This document shows, one piece after another, positions 49,201 to 59,445 of a DNA stretch of 64,000 nt. A program made the position numbers and the translations under genes. Positions within the stretch are counted from its first letter, which is position 1; every line of letters starts with the position of its first letter. Location of the stretch: NCBI RefSeq assembly GCF_047663525.1, contig NC_092591.1:30413001-30477000 (forward strand), written 5' to 3'. Source of the DNA: Anas platyrhynchos (Eukaryota; Chordata; Aves; Anseriformes; Anatidae). The notes beneath the pieces were generated by a model that searched no databases, was not told where the DNA came from, and saw only the letters and a list, made by a program, of their open reading frames with translations.

Positions 49201-52200
49201 CCTGAGGTTCTGGCTCTCGGGACGTACCAGTGAAGAAGATGTAGTCGAATTTATTCTCCAGCAGCCTGGTGGTCTCCTGCACGCCCGCGGTCACCACAGC
49301 GAAGCAGTCCTGTGGTGTAGGAAGAAACAGCCCTCTCTGTCAGCACCTGCCCAGGTCACTCTGTCCCCGTCCCCACTAACAGCACCGCAGGCTGCTGGGC
49401 CCATGGGCACTGGCTGAGCACAGAGGAAGGAGCCACAGTACCGAGGAGGCACAGGGCAAAGCTTGGTGTGAGCAAGGGGTGGGAATGCCCCAGCCACGGG
49501 ACAGGGACAGGGAGAGCTTCTTACGCTGTCCAAGTAGCAGGTCAGCACTTCGGCGACAAGCCTCTCGGTGTTCTTGGCTATCTCTGAGGGTTTGACAACC
49601 ACACAGTTCCCTGCGGGGAGAGGGAGAGGACATCAGGGCCGTGACATGGTCCTGGCACCCCGGACCAGGTCCCCCTGCTGGTGCTGCTGCCTGCGTCCTG
49701 GGGCAGGAGACAGCTCTGGCTCCACGCAGCCCAGCCTCACCGGCGGCGATGGCCCCGATGAGGGGCACCAGGAAGAGGTGGATGGGGTAGTTCCAGGGCG
49801 CGATGATGAGCACCACCCCGTAGGGGTCCTTGCGGATGAAGGCCGAGTCCAGCTGCGTCACCTGCAAAAAAAAAGGTCCCACCTCAGTGCCATTCCCGAA
49901 GCCACTCTGCTCCTTTTCATTTTGTCTCCCCCTCTTCCCTCCCCAGGTCAGCCCGGAGCTGCTGCCCTACCAGGTTCTTGTCCACGTGCTCGTCCTTCAT
50001 CCAGTGGGACAGGTTGTTAAGGGTGTTGTTGAGCTCATTCTTGCAGAGGAGGATCTCAGTGAAATAGGCCTCAAAGGATGGCTGGGGACAGACATCACCG
50101 TAAGCATCACCCCAACACCGACCCCATCTCCTCCCCACCCACAGGAGACATCTGCCCCCCTGTTTGCCCACAAAGGGCAGAGCAGAAGCTATTGAGGAGA
50201 AGCGATCAAGCAGGAGTAGCCATTACCTCCTGCGGCCACTGGGGAACATCACAGTCACTGAAATTTTATGAAAACTGGTATTTGGCCAGAGAAAAAAAAA
50301 AAAAAAACACTATTGAATGTATTTTGGACCACGCTGTGCTCTTGTCCTTGTGCCCGCACGCTGACCGCTTGGGCACAGGAGCTGGAAGCAGAGCCCAGCG
50401 CCTCCTCCCACGGCCCCCGCACAGGAGCTGGCCCCAAGAGCTCGCTTTGTTCAAACAGCAACACGAAGAAGAGCGAGCGCCTCGTGACCGCCCCGCGGGA
50501 TGGAGCTCGGCCCAACGCCACCAGGCAGGAAAATCCCCGCAGCTCCCGGGGCTGCTGCGCCGAGCCGGCACGCAGCTGGGGCGGGCAGGTCGGGCAAGGT
50601 GCGGGGGAATTAAACAAACCCAGCAGGTTTCTGCGAGATAAACTGTCCCAACAGGCAGTGACTAAACTGACCATGACTCGGGAGCGGCGTGCGGGCTGGG
50701 CGTCAAGAGCCGGAATCGCAGGGGCTGCGCAGGCATTTCCTGCGCGCCCAAATCCTCTCCGCTGACATACCCACGGCACAGCAGCGCGGCCGAGGCCCGC
50801 TCGTGGGGGAAAAGCACAAAGGCACCAGGAGTGAGTTTGGCAGGCTCAGGAATGCCCCATCACCCTGGAGAGCAAAGCTCTTTGTGCTATTAAGGCGAGT
50901 CTGCAAAGCCCTGGTCCTCTGATGCTCCCAGGAGGCTCCAGCACCGAGCCCCACTTGAGGGACCTTTGGGTCCCCGGCAGCTCCCGAGCTCCTCGATGTG
51001 CCCGGCAGAAGCAACGGGGCCGCTCTCAGTGCGGGCAGCCGCTTACAGCACTGAGAGGATGAGGAAATCGCTGGTGAAGATGGGCCCACTGAGGCTTTTG
51101 GTGGGACACGAAGGGTGGCTGTGTGATGGGACATTAAGTCTGAGGTCACCCAGGTGCCTTCGATCATCGGCGGAGAGAAACCGGCACCGCTGCGGGCGAG
51201 GCACCCACCGGGGTGCGTAAGAGCAGATGAATTGTCCATCTAGCTATGAAGGCCTGCCTGCATAACAAGCGTATTACTAGACAACCGGCCCTAATTACAT
51301 ACAATTAGGAGAGGTGAACGACGCACTTGGAGTGCCGATGCGTATCTACCCCCGGCTGAAGCAGAAGGTTCTCACCCCCAAACAAACAAGGCAATTAGGA
51401 GCCCCGGGAGATTTCGGGCGGGCACGGCCACCGCACTGATGCGTGCATAGATGTGGTCCTGATGAGCCAAGCGCTGCCGCAGCCAGATAAGCTCAGTTAC
51501 GCTGCACCAGGGCAAAACACCCCAAGGAAAACCTTTCCTCACACCGTGTGACCAAAGCACGCAGGTGACTGTCGAGCTGCACGACACATCAAGAAAGGAA
51601 GAAGCAGGAAAAGGGTCCTGAAGCGCTGAGCAGAGAACACATCGAGGAGGCTCCCTGCCTCCTTGAGAGATGATCTGAGAGATTCTGGGGTGCCGCAATC
51701 CCCAAAGCCACAGCAGGTCCCTGCCCACGCCACGGCACCGTGCAAGAGAAATTGGTCCCCGTGCCGCTGGCACGCAGGAGGAATGTGCAAGGCCAGCACG
51801 TTGCACAACGCCGGTAATCCCGGCTGCCATCGGGATGGCAAGGAGCTCCCCGGGACACAGCCTCCGCACCTGGGACTCTGTGAGGCCACCTGAGGCACGG
51901 CGCTCGTGGTGGGTGCCAGGGGGAAGCTCGGTAATGCCGAGGCTCCCACCTGGCACTGGACAACACGGGGAAATGGGACAGGGCGAGTGGCACTGAGCCC
52001 GTCCAGCAGTGTGGCCCCTTGTGAGCTCCAGCTAATCCCAGCTCGAGAGCTCTGCGGGGACCCAGCACCTATGGGTGCCCCGTGCCAGCCCGCAGCACAC
52101 CACGGGGGATGCAAGAGCCTACTGAGGGGACCCTGATGCCCAGAGCCCCACACCTGCACCCAGGAGGATAAAAGACCCAGAGAAGGGGGTTTTGGGGACC

Positions 52201-52681
52201 CCAACGAGGCAACCACAGCGCGCGGCTGCCAGTTCCTCTCACCTTGCCCATGTCCAAAGCGGTGGCCTCCAGGATGTCCTGCTTCTTCTCCTCCAGGAAG
52301 CGGCCCAGGGCCTCCAGCTGGGCCAGGCGGTACTCCAGGGGCCGCGTCTTCCCCGAGAGCCAGGCTGCCCGCAGGTGGCTCACCAGCCCCGCGTAGGGGT
52401 TCCCGCTGTGGGGATGCGAGCGTCAGAGGGACCCAGCCCTGCTCTCACCCCCGGTGCTCTGGGTGATGAGGGACGGGAGCTCCATGTGCCCACCCAGCAC
52501 CCCCACAGCACCCCCTGCCCACCTCCCTGCTCCCCCCAGCCCCTCGCTCTCACCACACAGTGCTGCAGACCACCGGTCCCTTCGGGATGGCACCACCAGA
52601 GCCACCGCCGTGGCCACCCCCGGGGACGTGCTTGCCACAGCCCGGGGGCTGCTGCACGGGGGGCTCGTGGGGGTGCTGCAT
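46262..52681 (-). CDS. ALDH3B1: Aldehyde dehydrogenase family 3B, copy B (ALDH3B1-like)
   Basis: Same architecture as copy A: exons 52681-52554, 52405-52243, 50081-49971, 49861-49741, 49610-49525, 49309-49228, 49070-48684, 48411-48245, 48055-47956, 46455-46262. Exons 2-10 have exactly the same lengths as in copy A. The total is 1539 nt, 512 aa. Consensus motifs are intact: IIAPWNYP (W157, N158), E253, C287 ([11 protein letters not shown]) and SLPFGGIG. The C-terminus MCTLL is a CaaX-type prenylation box. Exon 1 encodes a 43-aa Pro/Gly/His-rich leader ([13 protein letters not shown]...) unlike the copy A leader; its donor GTGAGAGC is identical to copy A's. An upstream alternative start is possible. 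Intron 2 is 2.2 kb, against 0.56 kb in copy A. I take this as the canonical ALDH3B1. Confidence 0.92.
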
Positions 52682-54450
52682 GCTGGGTTGTAGGAAGGAG
52701 CTGCCGGTCTCCACGGGCCCTGGGGAGAGACGTGAGGCCGGTTACGGTGCTGGGAGATGAGATCTGCGCCCACCCCGCTGTGGAGAAGCCCTGGAGATGC
52801 TGGCGTGACCTCAGGGGGAGCCACCCCAGCAGCACCCGGCCCGCAGCACCTCTGAAGGTGGCTGGGATGCTCGAGGCTGTCCCGGCTGCGGCGTGACTCA
52901 GCCCAAGCAGCAGCCGGAGGCTCCGGTGCGCCCGGCGGGAGATGTTTGGGATTCCCGGGACATTCTCACGCGCCAGCCTCCGGCCATGGGCCTGTCCTGC
53001 CGACACGGGGTCACCCCGAGGGATGGGGGATGCCCAGAGCCCCCCCCGATGTGAGGCAGCATCCCAGGTGGCCCCAAAGGGATCCCCATGGACCCAGGTG
53101 TGGGGCAGCAGCGGTGCTGCCCCAGCACGCTTTTGGGCAGGGCACGGCATGAAGATGTGCCCAGACACGGGGCGCAGAGCCACGACCCCACGTCTGCTCC
53201 CAGTGCCCCAATCTGTGCCCGATTCACCCACCCTTCCTCAGGTGAACCCCGCAGTGGGGTGCCCCTCAGTGAAGCCAGGCTGTGGGGCAGCCCAGCGCTG
53301 CGCAGGGGGCCCGGAGGCACCTACCTGTGGGGCTGAGCGGTGGCGAGAGGAGCGCGAGGCCGGGCTGGCACTGCTGAGGTTTGGGGCGTCCCTCCTAAAT
53401 GCTGTGGGGCAGGTGGCCTGGCCCCATGGCCAGGGGCGGGCGGGACGGTGCCCCGCCTCCGTGGGGCTGGCAGTGGGGAGACAGCACCCCGCCTCCGTGG
53501 GGCTGAGGAGCCCGGGATGGGATCTCCCCCATGGAACAATGGGGCTGGGGAAGCCCTGTTGCCCCCAAAGCATCACCATCAGCCCTGACACACAGACACC
53601 CCACAGAAACCCCATAGAAACCCCACAGAAACCATTCACCCTGTGTCCCAGAGCCACCCTGACCCACAGGCACCCCACAGCCACCCCTCACCCTGCCCCC
53701 CAGCATCGCCCCGACACACTGACACTGCTCATCCTGTCCCCTAGGGCCACCCCGACCCATGGGGACCCCATGGGGACACGCCACCAGCCAGCCCCTGACC
53801 CCATCCATAGGGCTGCCCGCTGCCACCCCATCACCACTGGGGTGAGCTCGCCCCATGCCTGCCTCCCCTCTGCCAAACTCCCCGAACGCCCTAATTAATT
53901 ACCCCGCTTCGTAAACAGGAAGGCAGCAGCCCTGCCCCATGCGCTGCGCCGTGCTCAGCCCCACAGCGATGCTCCCCAGATCCCGGGGAGTGCAAACCCC
54001 AAAAGGGGCACGGATTCACCCCAAACCGGTGCCGTGAGTGAGGCGCCCCCACCTCGCTGCGGGACCCTCTCGGCCCGTGCTCCCCTCTCGGTGAGCAGCG
54101 GGGTGGTGTGGGGGTGCTGGCAGCCACCCCCCTGTTGGGGACACCTGCGGGGACATTTGGGTTCGTGGCACCTGGGTGCGCCCCGGGGCCCCGCACCCCG
54201 AGCTGGGACGTGCCCAGGGTGGGGACGCTCTGCGTGGCCCCCAGGGGATGGAAAAAAAAGGGGGGGTCCAGCTCTGCCCCCAAAGACCCAGGCAGAGGGG
54301 GCTGCGTGTCCTGGGACGTGGTGGGCACCCAAATTTGGGGTGGGGGGCAGAGCGCGGGGCTGCACCCTCAGACATCGCCCCAAATCGGGGTGGCAGAGAG
54401 TTGGGGAGCTGGGGGGCAGCAGGGGGTGGTTTGGGGGCGCGGGGGGGTCC
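52682..54450. other. Intergenic with short direct repeats
   Basis: Lies between divergently transcribed ALDH3B copy B and UNC93B1. Two near-identical words CCCCGCCTCCGTGGGGCTG occur near 53452 and 53489. A degenerate array around ACCCCACAGAAACC runs at about 53585-53700. No gene recognised. Confidence 0.5.
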
Positions 54451-54462
54451 CGGTGCGGCTCC

Positions 54463-54559
54463 TTTAAACGCCCCCGGTCCCGCCCGCCCCGTCCGAAAGA
54501 GGAAGCGGCGGCGGCTCCGCCCCGGCCGGCCCGAGAGCGGCGGCGGGTCCGGGGTGCCG
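54463..54559 (+). promoter_or_regulatory. Likely UNC93B1 promoter and first non-coding exon
   Basis: GC-box-rich stretch with TTTAAA at about 54463 and GAAAGAGGAAG at 54495-54505, a close PU.1 (SPI1) match. A donor GGTACCG just after 54559 pairs with the acceptor at 55116, giving a ~557-bp 5'UTR intron. PU.1 would suit expression in macrophages and dendritic cells. The exact start is unknown. Confidence 0.45.
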
Positions 54560-54579
54560 GTACCGGGGGCACGGGGCTG

Positions 54580-55080
54580 GGGGAACGGGGTGCGGGGTTT
54601 GGGGTGCCCAGTGCAGGGCTTGGGGGTGCGGGGCACGAGGGTGCGGGGTTTGGGGGCGCACGGCGTGAGGATGGAGAGGAAACGGGCGCAGGGTTCGGGG
54701 ATGGAGGGCGCAGGGTTTTGGGGTGCAGAGTGTGAGGGTGGAGAAAGAAGGGGTGTTTGGGGGTGCTGGGTTTGGGGGTAGCCTGCAAAAAGGTGCAGGA
54801 TTTCGGGGTGCAGGGTGCAATGTTTGGGGGTGCAGGGCCTGGGGGTGCCCGGCGCAAGGGTGTGGGGTTTGGGGGTGCAGTGTGTGGGGACAGAGGAGTG
54901 ATGGGTGCAGGGTTATGGGGTGCGGGGTTATGGGGTGCAGGGTTATGGGGTGCCAGCATAGGGGTGCTGGATGTGGGGGTGCAAAGCATGCAGGTGCAGG
55001 GTCTGGGGATGCAGGGCACAAGCAGCGCAAGGTTTTGGGGTGCCAGGGTCAAGTGCAGGATTTTGGGGTGCGGGACACAC
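54580..55080 (+). repeat. G-rich minisatellite in the UNC93B1 first intron
   Basis: Degenerate units of the words GGGGTGCAGGGTTTTGGGG and GGGGTGC, roughly 15-30 bp, fill the intron. G is on the sense strand. Confidence 0.88.
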
Positions 55081-55124
55081 ATGGCAGCCCCCTGACACCC
55101 CCGGGCCGCCCCACAGACGCAGCG

Positions 55125-57675
55125 ATGGAGGAAGACCCCAGCCGCTGCCAGGATGCGGCCAAATTGGCGGCGGGCGAGGGGCTGGGCGCCGAGGTGCAGG
55201 TGAGGAGGGGGCACACGAGGCCACGGGGGGGGCTCCCCACTTGTGGTGGCACCCCGAGGGATGACCGTGGGGGTCCCCGCAGCTGGACGATGTGGTGGGG
55301 ACGCACCCCGAGTACAACGAGGAGGAGGAGGAGCAGAAATATTTCCGCCGCAAGCGCCTCGGCGTGGTGAAGAACGTGCTGGCCGCCAGCCTGGCCGCCA
55401 CGCTCACCTACGGCGTCTACCTGGGTACGGCCCCAACCCCTTGGGGACCTCCCCTTGGAGACCCACAGCAATTTGGGGACCTTGTAGAGGGGCAGCGGTG
55501 TGATGGCCACTCGGGGCCCCCCCAGGCCTGCTGCAGATGCAGCTCATCCTGCACTACGACGAGACCTACCGGGAGGTGAAGTACAGCAACATGGAGCTGG
55601 AGGACATCGACCGCAAGGTGCTGATGGGCATCAACGTCACGCCGGTGGCGGCGCTGCTCTACACGCCCGTCCTCATCCGCTTCTTCGGCACCAAGTGGAC
55701 CATGTTCCTGGCCGTGGGGATCTACGCCCTCTTCGTCTCCAGCAACTACTGGGAGCGTTACTTCACGCTGGTGCCCTCCGCCGTGGCCATCGGGGTGGCC
55801 ATCGTGCCCCTCTGGGCCTCCGTGGGCCACTACATCACGCGGTAGGCAGCGGGGGGCGGGTGGCAGGGGGGATCGGGGTGCGGGCTGACCCCCGCGTCCC
55901 GCTGCAGGATGGCACAGAAGTACTACGAGTACGCCAACTACAAGGAGGAGCACGTGCAGGAGCAGCGGCAAGCGCCACGGGGCGCCTGCAGCACCTACAT
56001 CGTCGTCTTCCAGACCATCTTCTACGCCTGCTTCCATGTGAGGGCCGGCGGGGCGCGTGGTGGGGGATTAGGGACGAGGGGGGGACACACAGGGGACAGC
56101 TTGAGGCTGAGCGCCCCCTCTGCTCCATGTCCCGCAGCTGAGCTTCGTCTGCGCGCAGATGCCCATGCTCTTCTTCCTCAACAACTACCTCTACCAGCTC
56201 AACCACACGCTGTACGGGGTGAAGCACTGCGGTGAGCGCAGGGGGCGACTCGGGGTGGCAGGCGCCGTCCCGCTGGGCGCTGAGCCGCGGCGTACACCCC
56301 GCAGGGACGCTGAGCCACGGCACGCTGCCCGGCTTCAACAAGACGGTGCTGCACAGCCTGCCCCGCAGCGTCAACCTCATCATCGTGGAGAGCGTCCTGA
56401 TGGCGGCCGCCTTCCTGGCCATGCTGGTGGTGAGTGCGGGCCCAGGAGGGAAGGGCCTGGTGGCCACCGGCACCTCACCGGCCGCTGCCACCGTCAGGTC
56501 CTGCTGCTGTGCGGCTCGGCTTACCGGCCCACCGAGGAGATCGACCTGCGCAGCATCGGCTGGGGGAACATCTTCCAGCTGCCCTTCAAGCACATGCGGG
56601 ACTACCGCCTCCGCCACCTCCTCCCCTTCTTCATCTACAGCGGCTTCGAGGTGCTCTTTGTCTGCACCGGCTTCTCCCTGGTACGACGCGGGGTGGGGAT
56701 TGGGGAGGCAGCAGGGGGACGGCGTGGCCGGGTGACGCTGAGCCTCTCTTCGCTGCAGAACTATGGCGTGTGCGCCCTGGGGCTGGAGAAGCTGGCGTAC
56801 CTCCTCATGGCCTACGGCTTCTCCGCCTCCGCCTGCTCCAGCCTGGCCCTCTGCACGCTGCGCCTGCGGCGGCAGTGCCCGCTGCTGGCCGGAGCCTTCG
56901 TCCACGCTGCCATCCTGGTGACGCTCTTCTGCTGGGCACCCGAACCCCGGCACGTGGTGCAGGCGCCGCTGCTCTACTCCATAGCCGTGCTCTGGGGCAT
57001 GGGCAGCGCCCTCAACAAGACCGGCATTAGCAGTGAGTAAAGGAAGGTGCCACCGCAGCTTCGTGTCCCCTGGTGGGACCAGGTTGTCCTCTCCTCGTGA
57101 CCTCAGCGTGGCGGTGGGCACACGTGGCGCCCGGAGAGGGGACGGGGACACTGACACCCCGCACCCGTCTCCTCCCGCAGTCCTCCTGGGCATGCTGTAT
57201 GAGGACAAGGAGCGCCAAGACTTCGTCTTCACCATCTACCACTGGTGGCAGGCGCTGGCCATCTTCACCGTCTACCTGTGGTCGGGGCTGCCCATGAAGG
57301 TGAGCGGGGACGGGACGGGACGGGACGATCCCGTGCCGCGTGGGTCCGGCGGGGTCGCTGAGCGCTTCCACCCCGCAGGCCAAGCTCTCCATCATGCTGC
57401 TGGCGCTGGGGCTGGCGGCCGGCTCCTACCTGTGGATGGAGCGCAAGCTGGCGCAGCGCGTCGCCTACCGCCTGCCCCGCATCCCCCGCCCGCGCCACAA
57501 GATGAAGGGATACCGCTACCTGGAGGATGACGACTCCGACGAGACCGCCTCCGAGGGCGAGGGGGCGAGCCGCCGCCAGGATGAGGATGATGATGATGAA
57601 GATGACCACCAGCACCCGGCTGAGGCCGACGGCGGGGACGAGCTGCCGAAAGATGAGAGGGAGAGGATGGGTTAG
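55125..57675 (+). CDS. UNC93B1: UNC-93 homologue B1, endosomal TLR chaperone
   Basis: Twelve-helix ER/endosome membrane protein that escorts nucleic-acid-sensing Toll-like receptors. Coding exons: 55125-55199, 55283-55424, 55526-55841, 55908-56037, 56138-56231, 56305-56429, 56498-56680, 56759-57032, 57181-57299, 57379-57675. The sum is 1755 nt, 584 aa (human 597). Diagnostic stretches: EYNEEEEEQKYFRRKRLGV, GLLQMQLILHYDETYREVKY, LMGINVTPVAALLYTPVLIR, RPTEEIDLRSIGWGNIFQLP and LYEDKERQDFVFTIYHWWQA. N-glycosylation sites NHT and NKT lie in the loop after LNNYLYQL. The C-terminal tail is highly acidic (DDDSDETASEGEG, DEDDDDEDD), like the mammalian regulatory tail. The ATG lies 8 nt into the second exon. 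No AATAAA is obvious before the downstream array. Confidence 0.97.
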
Positions 57676-57689
57676 ATGTGGGCTGCGCT

Positions 57690-59050
57690 TGAAAAGCCCA
57701 AATCCCGCAGAAAGCCCAAATTTCACAGCAAAGCCCAAGTCCTGCAGAAAGCCCAAATTCCCATGGGAATCCTAAATTCGCACAGAAATCCTAAATCCCT
57801 GTAGGAATACCAAACCCCTCAAAAAGCCCAAATCCCCACAGGAATCCCAAATCCCTGTAGGTATCCCAAACCCCTCAAAAAGCCCAAATCCCCACAGAAA
57901 TCCTAAATCCCTGTAGGAATCCCAAACCCCTCAAAAAGCCCAAATCCCTGCAGAAATCCCAAATCCCACAGAGATTCCAAAGCACCATATCAAACCCAAA
58001 TTCGCATGGAAATCCTAAATCCCCGCAGACATCCCAAACCCCTCAGAAAGCCCAAATCTCCACAGAATACCTGATCCCCACAAAAATCCCAAATCCCTCA
58101 GAAAGCCCAAATCCCCACAGAAATCCTAAATCCCTGTAGGTATCTCAAACCCCTCAGAAAGCCCAAATCCCCACAGAAATCCTAAATCCCAGTAGGTATC
58201 CCAAACCCCTCAAAAAGCCCAAATCCCCACAGAAATCCTAAATCCCTGTAGGTATCCCAAACCCCTCAAAAAGCCCAAATCCCCACAGAAATCCTAAATC
58301 CCTATAGGAATCCCAAACCCCTCAAAAAGCCCAAATCCCTGTAGGTATCCCAAACCCCTCAAAAAGCCCAAATCTCCACAGAAATCCCAAATCCCACAGA
58401 GATTCCAAAGCACCACAGCAAACCCAAATTCGCATGGAAATCCTAAATCCCCACAGCCATCCCAAACCCCTCAGAAAGCCCAAATCCCCACAAGCCTCCC
58501 AAATCTCCACAGAATGCCTGATCCCACAAAAATCCCAAATCCCTCAGAAAGCCCAAAACCTCACAGAAATCCCAAATCCCTGCGGAAAGCCCAAATCTCC
58601 AGAGACATCCCAAATCCCCAGATGTCCCAAACCCTGCAAAAATCCCAAATCCCCTCCAGGAATCCCAAACCTCACAAAAAATCCCAAATCCACACAAAAA
58701 TCCCGAATCCCCTCAGAAACCCAAAACCCCACAGAAATCCCAAACTCCCTCAGAAACGCCAAATCCCTGCAAAAATCCCAAACCCCTGCAAAAAACCCCA
58801 AACCCCCTCAGAAATCCCAAACCCCTGCTAAAATCCCAAATCCCCTCAGATATCCCAACCCCCCCAGAAGCCCCAAATCCCTACAAAGATCCCAAATCCC
58901 CGCAAAAAACCCAACCCCCCTCAGAAATCCCAAATCCCCTCAGAGATCCCAAACCCCGCCAAAACCCCAAATCCCCTCAGAAACCCCAAATCGCCTCAGA
59001 AACCCCAAACCCCTACCAAAACCCCAAAACTACCAAAACCTCGAATCCTG
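57690..59050. repeat. 57-bp higher-order array of 19-bp units
   Basis: From about 57.7 to 58.4 kb the period is 57 bp, made of three related 19-bp units (one is CAAATCCCCACAGAAATCC; the other two carry CTGTAGGAAT and CCTCAAAAAG). From about 58.5 to 59.05 kb the order breaks down into single 19-bp-like units. The plus strand is nearly free of G. It fills the gap between UNC93B1 and MAX. Proline- and serine-rich open frames on both strands are artefacts. Confidence 0.93.
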
Positions 59051-59215
59051 CCAAAACCCCCACCCCCCCCAGAAACCCCAACCCCCTCACACCTCCCCCA
59101 CCCCCTCGGACTCCCCCCTTTTTCCTCCCCTTTCCCGAGACGCCGCCCCCCGGCCCCACAGAGCCGCCCCCGCCGCCCTCCCTGAGGCAGCGGGCGGGCC
59201 TCCCGCATACAGGCT

Positions 59216-59283
59216 GGGGGACTACAACTCCCAGCGGGCAACGCGCGCCGCGCCGCGTTGCCTTCTGGGAATTGTAGTCCCCC
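59216..59283. promoter_or_regulatory. Inverted pair of ZNF143-type motifs upstream of MAX
   Basis: Left arm 59216-59245 and right arm 59254-59283 are reverse complements at 27 of 30 positions, with an 8-nt spacer (59246-59253). Each arm holds ACTACAAYTCCCAG, the ZNF143/Staf core, followed by GGCAAC. The centre lies about 200 bp before the MAX ATG, inside the CpG island. Confidence 0.75.
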
Positions 59284-59445
59284 GATACAGCCCCGCCCCT
59301 CCCTTTCCCCTCCCCGCTCTCCCCCTGCGGACTCCCCGCCCCACAAGCCCCCGCGCGCTGAGGCGGGCGGGCGGGGCCGCGCGGCGCAGGCGCGCTGCGC
59401 GCTGTTGTTGTGGCGGCGCGGCCCGCGGCTCCCCGGCCGGCAGCG

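Noticed and set aside
57690-59050. CRISPR-like array
   Set aside because: Units are contiguous related repeats without unique spacers, in a vertebrate genome context.
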